From assembly GCF_002575655.3 (NCBI RefSeq), contig NC_053039.3:238492622-238556621 (forward strand): a stretch of 64,000 nt of DNA. Reading direction: 5' to 3'. The position numbers and the translations under genes are program-made. The stretch comes from Aegilops tauschii subsp. strangulata (lineage: Eukaryota; Streptophyta; Magnoliopsida; Poales; Poaceae). Shown one piece after another: positions 59,124-64,000 of the stretch. The notes under the pieces were generated by a model. It worked only from the letters and a program-made list of their open reading frames with translations, made no database searches and was not told the origin of the DNA. Every line of letters begins with the position of its first letter. Position 1 is the first letter of the stretch.

Positions 59124-59341
59124 CCCGAGTATGTTTAGATTGGGTTCATTTTCCCATGCTATGCCCCGGATCCTACGCAAAATTTCGGCAGCACCTCCCC
59201 GCTGTTCTCCTGATACACGTCTCTGCAATAAACAGAGAGGATGTGTACCCGGAGAACAACAGGGGAGGCACTGACGAAATTTATGCGTCGGATCCGGAGC
59301 AAAGCATATGGGAAAACGAACCCAATCTAAACATACTCGGG
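59124..59341. repeat. 218-bp imperfect inverted repeat (long hairpin) upstream of CACTA transposase
   Basis: The left arm (59124-59225) and right arm (59233-59341) pair over almost their whole length: CCCGAGTATGTTTAGATTGG with CCAATCTAAACATACTCGGG at the outer ends, then TTTTCCCAT/ATGGGAAAA, CGGATCC/GGATCCG, AAATTTCG/CGAAATTT, CCTCCCC/GGGGAGG and GTTCTCC/GGAGAAC, ending in CTCTG/CAGAG around a short CAATAAA loop. Mismatches are scattered, as in microRNA or foldback precursors. No protein is convincing. Confidence 0.9.
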
Positions 59342-59759
59342 CTGTCCATGGATAGCGTTGGACAATTCGAAAGAATCAAGGTTATAAATATGCAAATGCA
59401 TGCATATTTATAACTATGACGCTTTCGAACGGGAGACACATATTGGTTACGCATACTGATGATTCAAGACACATATATATCTAGCTATCAAGTTTCATCG
59501 GAATAGATCAAATAATTAATGGGGGAGGAGGACATGTCATTTGTGCTCACCCACGAACGAAGGGGCAGAGCTCGTCAAATGCACGGCGAGGTCGTCGAAC
59601 ACCAAACCTCGCAGCGATGAAACAACTGCACATTTAAAACTACCCGATCAACACAATTATATATGATGTTTTTCATAACAAAATCGAAAGATATATGACC
59701 TAACTAATAATTCACAAATATATGACCCCGTCGGCTTCTGGAAGGCCAAAGAACACCTT
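59342..59759. other. Unassigned CACTA 5' region
   Basis: No gene or repeat of note. AT-rich, with ATATATGACC occurring twice near 59690 and 59720. Confidence 0.5.
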
Positions 59760-59879
59760 TTCGGGAGGTGTCGGGGGTCGGGGTGTCGTGTCGGTCTCGG
59801 GGTGCCGTGTCGGGGTCGGGGTCTCGGGGTCGGGGTGTCGGGTCGGGGTGCCGGGTCGGGGTCGGGGTGCCGTGTCGGT

Positions 59880-59917
<38 letters not shown>

Positions 59918-60150
59918 GTCGGGGTGTCGGGGGTGTCGTGTCGGGGGTCGGGGTGTCGTGTCGGTGTCGGGTGCCGTGTCGGTGTCGGGGTGCCGTGTCG
60001 GGGTCGGGGTGCTGTTTCGGGGTCGGGGGGTCGGGGTGTCGTGTCGGGGTCAGGGGGTTAGGAGGTCGGGTGTCGGGGTGGAGTCGGGGTCGGGTGTCAG
60101 GGTGTGGTGTCGGGGTTGGGGGGTCAGGGGGTCAGGGGGTCTTCTCATTC
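59760..60150 (+). repeat. GGGGTC-type microsatellite, G-rich on the plus strand
   Basis: Nearly 390 bases built from GTCGGG and GTCGGGG with variants (GTGTCG, GTGCCG). Runs of four G are spaced every six bases over several stretches, for example about 59883-59920, which fits G-quadruplex formation. ORFs in it are low complexity and not genes. Confidence 0.9.
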
Positions 60151-60405
60151 TTCTACTACTTCTACTTCTTCTCATTCTTCTACTTCTTCTCATCCCCCTT
60201 CTTCTTCTTCTTCTTCTTTCTCCTCCTCCTCCTCCTCCTCCTCCTCCTCCTCCTCCTCCTCTTCTTCTTCTTCTTCTTCTTCTTTCTCCTCCTCCTCCTC
60301 CTCTTCTTCTTCTTCTTCTTCTTCTTCTTCTTCTTCTTTCTCCTCCTCCTCCTCCTCCTCCTCCTCTTCTTCTTCTTCTTCTTCTTCTTCTTCCCCCTTC
60401 TACTT
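60150..60405 (+). repeat. Pyrimidine (CTT/CTC) tract
   Basis: About 250 bases almost purely C and T on the plus strand, in alternating blocks of TTC and TCC triplets. Such tracts can form triplex DNA. The open Ser/Leu/Phe/Pro frames here are artefacts. Confidence 0.92.
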
Positions 60406-60575
60406 AACCTAAACCTAAACTAAAAACCTAAACTAATTAAAACTAAACTATTTAAACTAATTAAACCTAAACTAATTAAACTAAATAACCTAAACTAATT
60501 AATTCTAAACTGAAAAAACTTAAACTAAAAAACCTTATCTAAACAGAAAAGAAAAACAAAAAAACAGAAAAAAAT
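60405..60575 (+). repeat. AT-rich block of AACCTAAACTA repeats
   Basis: Repeated short motif CCTAAACTAATTAAA and A-rich runs joining the pyrimidine tract to the GC-rich block. Confidence 0.75.
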
Positions 60576-61000
60576 GGGAGGGGCTCACTGTGGGGGGCGG
60601 CGACGGGTCGGGGAGGGGCCCGCGACGGGGGGCCGGGGCGGGGCGGTGGAGGAGGCGGGGCGGCGGGGGGCCGGGGCGGCGGGGGACCGGGGCGGGGCGG
60701 TGGAGGCGGCGGGGCGGCGGGGGGCCGGGGCGGCGGGGGGGCCGGGCGGCGGGGGGCCGGGGCGGGCGGTGGAGGAGGCGGCCCGGGGCGGCGGGGGCGC
60801 GGGGCGGCAGGGGGCCGGGGCGGCTGTGGGCCGGGGCGGCGGTGGGGCGCGGGGCGGCGGGGGGCCGGGGCGGGGGGCGACGGGGCGGTGGGGCGGCGGG
60901 GAGCCGGGGCGGTGGGGCGACGGGGCGGCGGCGGCGGCAGGCGGCGGCGGCGGCGGGGTGGGAGGAGAAGGGCGAGGAGGAAGTGAGTAACGGGCGGGGG
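60575..61000 (+). repeat. GC-rich minisatellite (GGGGCGGCGGGG)
   Basis: About 425 bases of GGGCCGGGGCGGCGGG-like units with few A or T. The Gly/Ala/Arg-rich frames on both strands follow from composition and are not proposed as genes. Confidence 0.88.
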
Positions 61001-61019
61001 GGTACCTGCCGTTAGTCAA

Positions 61020-61351
61020 GTGCCCTCTTTGCCGTCCGCCAGCCTTTGCCGTCCGCCTTTTTGCCTCTTTGCCGTCTGCTAGCGGACGGCAAAGAGGTGG
61101 GCCGTTAAGATTTTTTCAAACGAGCGGGGGGTGGGGGCCACCACACTCTTTGCCGTCCGCCAGCGGACGGCAAAGATTCTTTGTCGTCTGCTGGCGGACT
61201 GCAAAGAGTTGGCAGATGGCAAAGAGCTTCTTTGCCATCAGCCTTTTCTTTGCCGTCTGCTTTTGGGTAGCTGATGGCAAAGAGCTTCTTTGCCGTCAGC
61301 TAGCAGACGGCAAAGAGCTGGCAGATGGCAAATTAGCTGATTCCAGTAGTG
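61020..61351. repeat. Right subterminal TTTGCCGTC array and terminal inverted repeat
   Basis: About a dozen TTTGCCGTC/GACGGCAAA motifs (for example 61028-61037, 61088-61095 and 61147-61175), many in facing pairs, then the terminus whose complement reads CACTACTGGAATCAGCTAA. Confidence 0.9.
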
Positions 61352-62659
61352 ATTCCTGATCCGGAGGCTCAGTTGGTGGCGGCTCTTCATGTTATCCCGG
61401 ATTGGACGATCCCATATTTGGCGTATATGAACCGGGGAGAGTTACCAGAGGATGAAACCTTGGCCAGGCAGATAATCCGGCGATCAAAGTCCACGACTAT
61501 TGTCAATGGCGAGTTACATCATTGCAGTGTAACAGGGGCGTTTCAGCGTTGCGTGTCTCCTGAAGAAGGCCGCAAAATTTTGCGTGAGATCCACGAAGGA
61601 GATTGTGGTCACCACGCCGGTTCAAAGTCTCTGGTAGCCAAGGCTTTTCGTCACGGTTTCTATTGGCTGACGGCTCATGCTGATGCTGAGGACTTGGTTA
61701 AAAGGTGTGATGGATGTCAAAAATTCTCACGACGCGCTCATGTACCGGCTCAAGAGTTGAGGATGATTCCAATCACTTGGCCGTTTGCAACTTGGGGGCT
61801 GGTGGTTGGGCCCTTTAAGAGATCTAAGGATAAGAAGACCCACCTGTTGGTGGCAGTTGACAGGTTCACTAAGTGGGTGGAGGCAGAGCCAGTCATTAAG
61901 TGTGATGCAGCTACGGCGGTTCAATTTATCAAGAAGGTGATTTTCCGGTTTGGCTTTCCACACAACATTATAACTGATAATGGTACCAATCTGTCCAAGG
62001 GTGCTATGAAGGAGTTCTGTCAATGTGAGCACATCCGGCTTGACGTATCATCAGTGGCTCACCCCCAGTCTAATGGTCAAGCGGAGAGAGCCAATCAAGA
62101 GATCTTGAGAGGCATCAAGCCCCGGCTTATGGTTCCTTTGCAACGGATGCCGGGTTGTTGGGTGGAGGAGTTGCCTTCTGTGTTATGGAGCATCAATACC
62201 ACGCCCAACAGATCCATGGGTTACACACCTTTTTTCATGGTTTATGGAGCGGAGGCGGTTCTCCCTAGTGACATCCGTCATGACTCGCCTCGTGTGGCGG
62301 CGTATGTTGAAGCTGACAATGAGAAGGCACGACAGGAAGCACTTGACCTGTTGGATGAGGAGCGTGACATTGCAGCAGCCCGTTCGGTGATTTATCAGCA
62401 AGATCTGCGTCGTTATCACAGCCGCCGGGTTAGAACCAGAACTTTTCAAGAAGGCGATCTAGTGCTCCGACTCATCCAAGATCAGACTGATATGCACAAG
62501 TTATCCCCGCCTTGGGAAGGACCCTTTGTGGTCAGCAAGAATCTGCATAACGGGTCATACTACCTTATAGATGTTCAAGAGCACAAAGACTCACGTAAAT
62601 CGGAGGAGGAGACCCACCGGCCGTGGAATATCGCTCATCTTCGGCCTTACTATACTTGA
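61352..62659 (+). pseudogene. Integrase of TAT element 3
   Basis: Resumes the pol frame with PDPEAQLVAALHVIPDWTIP after the CACTA, then a zinc-binding GHHAGSKS ... CDGCQKF, the core, IITDNGTNLSKG, PQSNGQAERANQ, and a C-terminal LVLRLIQDQ ... LRPYYT. The frame is open to the natural stop at 62657-62659. One residue is missing at the first catalytic position: WGL-VVGPFK where related copies have WGLDMVGP, so the first Asp of the D,D,E triad is gone. This makes it inactive despite the open frame. Confidence 0.92.
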
Positions 62660-64000
62660 GCCATAGGCTCTGCTTATGTACATAGTTATGACAATGTATA
62701 TATTATGATCAATATAATAAACCAGAGCCTCGGCTAAAGCGGGGTATCTGTTGTTTTTCTTACATCATGTGTGGTTACATGGGGGCTTCTATTTCATAAA
62801 GCGGCATCCGGTTTACCCCTTGATTCAGCTTCTAAAAGCTTTATATAAAAATCACTTGGGGGCTTGGTTGTACTTGAACCATAGCTACACCTCTTGATCG
62901 GCGCAAGGCCACCAGAAAAATCACTTGGGGGCTTGGTCATATTCGAACCATAGTCACACCTCTTGATCGGCTCAAAGCCAAATTACTTTGGGGCCAAAGA
63001 GAGTGTTGCAAAAAAACAATAACTCAAACATAGGCACCCGCTGATCACAGCTCAAAATATTGCTTGCGGATTCTTTGCTATCGCAATGAACAAAGAATCT
63101 ACACTTGTAATAGGCTATTAAGCCACGGCTTGGAAGCCTGGTGTATACACCTAAAACCCCAGGTTAGCCTGCCTTTTTTAAGTAAGTCACTCCGTCCAGG
63201 TAAACCTGGTATGACCCGCCGAACTTCGACAAGTAAATCTCATAAGACCCTGAACTTGTCAAAGTTAAAACGACGATTGGTTAAGGATTGAGGACCTTCT
63301 TAAAAGGCTTTGTGAAATGCTTTAACTCAGTGGCCTGGCAGCCCATGAAAAGCCTCGAATTTGGGGCCTGGCAGCCCGTGAAAAGCCTCGACTATAATTT
63401 TTCATATGCTTTTATTTGCCAAGTTTTTTCTCTTTTGATGACATTTATAATGTTTTGATAAACCGGCGTTCATTAACCCGGCTTGACTTTCAACTACAAG
63501 TTGTCCATACATGATCAATTATAATCCGACGTTTATTAACCCGGTCTGGTTTTGACTATAAGTCACCAGTGTTATATATGAACAATCCGGTGTTTATCAC
63601 AACCCAGTACGGTTTTATCATAAACCGGCACAATATGGAAGGAGTTATCAGTACTCATGATTAGGGGTATCGCCCTTACTACAAAAGTTGGCCAGCCAAC
63701 ATTATGGCTCAAGGTCACAGGTATCAATTATTTTCATATTTGATTATCTTTTTACAACCTTGGTTATAAACCCTGGCTATATATCTAGGCATCATGACCC
63801 GTCCGGCGGTAAACCGCCAGGACACTATCAACTTCTTGTATGCAGGAATAGCTTGAATAAATCGCTATGGATTATGAACATCATATGTCTTAAGCATGGC
63901 GGATTACCAAGTGTCAGGCACAAATAAATATGCACGATGGCATCATAGACCAAGTGTTTTATAGCCTATTACAAGGCATTTCAGTGCCCAAAAGAATAAT
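62660..64000 (+). other. 3' non-coding region of TAT element 3
   Basis: No convincing gene. A unit AAATCACTTGGGGGCTTGGT with a following CACACCTCTTGATCGG occurs twice (about 62849-62911 and 62918-62975). Imperfect modules with AACCCGG and AAACCGG recur between 63460 and 63640. By analogy with copies 1 and 2, an antisense ORF and the 3' LTR should lie beyond 64000. Confidence 0.6.

Larger units (their letters stand above)
51196..61351 (-). mobile_element. CACTA (En/Spm superfamily) DNA transposon with ATT target duplication
   Basis: 10,156 bp. The left end CACTACAGGAAACAGCTAC and the right end (complement) CACTACTGGAATCAGCTAA are inverted termini, flanked by ATT at 51193-51195 and 61352-61354. 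Removing the element and one ATT restores the gypsy frame DLA-I-PDPEAQ. Genes run on the minus strand: transposase (58973-55312) and a second multi-exon gene (55174 to about 52700). Subterminal regions hold many copies of TTTGCCGTC in both directions, the usual transposase binding sites. Both genes carry lesions, so it is not autonomous as it stands. Confidence 0.96.
45464..64000 (+). mobile_element. TAT-type gypsy element 3, plus strand, split by a CACTA transposon
   Basis: 5' LTR 45464-45986, PBS, gag, protease, RT, RNase H, then after the CACTA insertion integrase 61355-62659 and a long 3' region running past the window end. It belongs to the TAT branch (VLMDGGS protease, AYVDDIVVKS RT, the same PBS) but is clearly a different family from copies 1 and 2. 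It landed in the protease of TAT copy 2. ACTGC at 45459-45463 may be one side of its target duplication. Confidence 0.9.

Noticed and set aside
59883..59920. Telomere-like G-rich repeat
   Set aside because: GGGGTC is not the plant telomere unit (TTTAGGG) and sits inside a CACTA element.
59722..60423. Long plus-strand ORF (233 codons) rich in Gly/Val then Phe/Leu
   Set aside because: It is only the translation of the GGGGTC and CTT/CTC simple repeats; all three plus-strand frames stay open there for the same reason.
60574..61019. Overlapping Gly/Ala/Arg-rich ORFs on both strands
   Set aside because: They follow from the GC-rich minisatellite; no start context, domain or conservation sign.
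1..64000. Host protein-coding genes, tRNAs or rRNAs
   Set aside because: Every substantial open frame could be assigned to a transposable element or to simple repeats; no tRNA cloverleaf or rRNA segment was noticed on reading.

Overview
The window is a stretch of intergenic plant DNA made almost wholly of nested transposable elements. I see no host gene, tRNA, rRNA or bacterial feature. The mixture points to a Triticeae grass (wheat, Aegilops or barley group): an Angela/WIS/BARE-type copia element whose LTR begins TGTTGGAAATATGCCC, large Athila-lineage gypsy elements whose LTR begins TGATACGTCTCC, a chromodomain Tekay-type gypsy, Retand/TAT-type gypsies with a spliced antisense ORF, and a 10-kb CACTA transposon. 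Species and family names were assigned by recognition, not by a database search.

Layout. 1-8275: Tekay-type chromovirus, minus strand, 3' LTR cut by the window edge, inserted in TAT copy 1. 8276-19485: TAT copy 1, minus strand, holding a solo Athila-lineage LTR (12609-13992). 19486-19751: LINE fragment in which TAT copy 1 landed. 19752-29936: leader, PBS and LTR of a second Athila-lineage element, split by a complete Angela-type copia (20655-29268). 29937-45463: TAT copy 2, minus strand, cut at both ends and holding a complete Athila-lineage element (33417-43016). 45464 to beyond 64000: a different TAT-type element, plus strand, inserted in TAT copy 2 and itself split by a CACTA transposon (51196-61351, target duplication ATT).

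The main finding is that TAT copies 1 and 2 carry an Athila-lineage insertion at the same base with the same target duplication (GGGGC). It is a solo LTR in copy 1 and a 9.6-kb full element in copy 2. The copies also share two nonsense codons in pol. They therefore look like products of a duplication that came after the Athila insertion, with solo-LTR formation afterwards in copy 1.

Other points of interest: an antisense coiled-coil ORF with phase-consistent GT-AG introns, surrounded by arrays of tandem hairpins in the TAT elements; a long imperfect hairpin just upstream of the CACTA transposase; a GC-rich palindrome in the promoter side of the Athila LTRs; and several elements (Angela, Tekay, Athila) that lack working polymerase genes yet have paired LTRs, implying movement by enzymes supplied in trans. 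Every coding region seen carries stops, frameshifts or deletions and is listed as a pseudogene.
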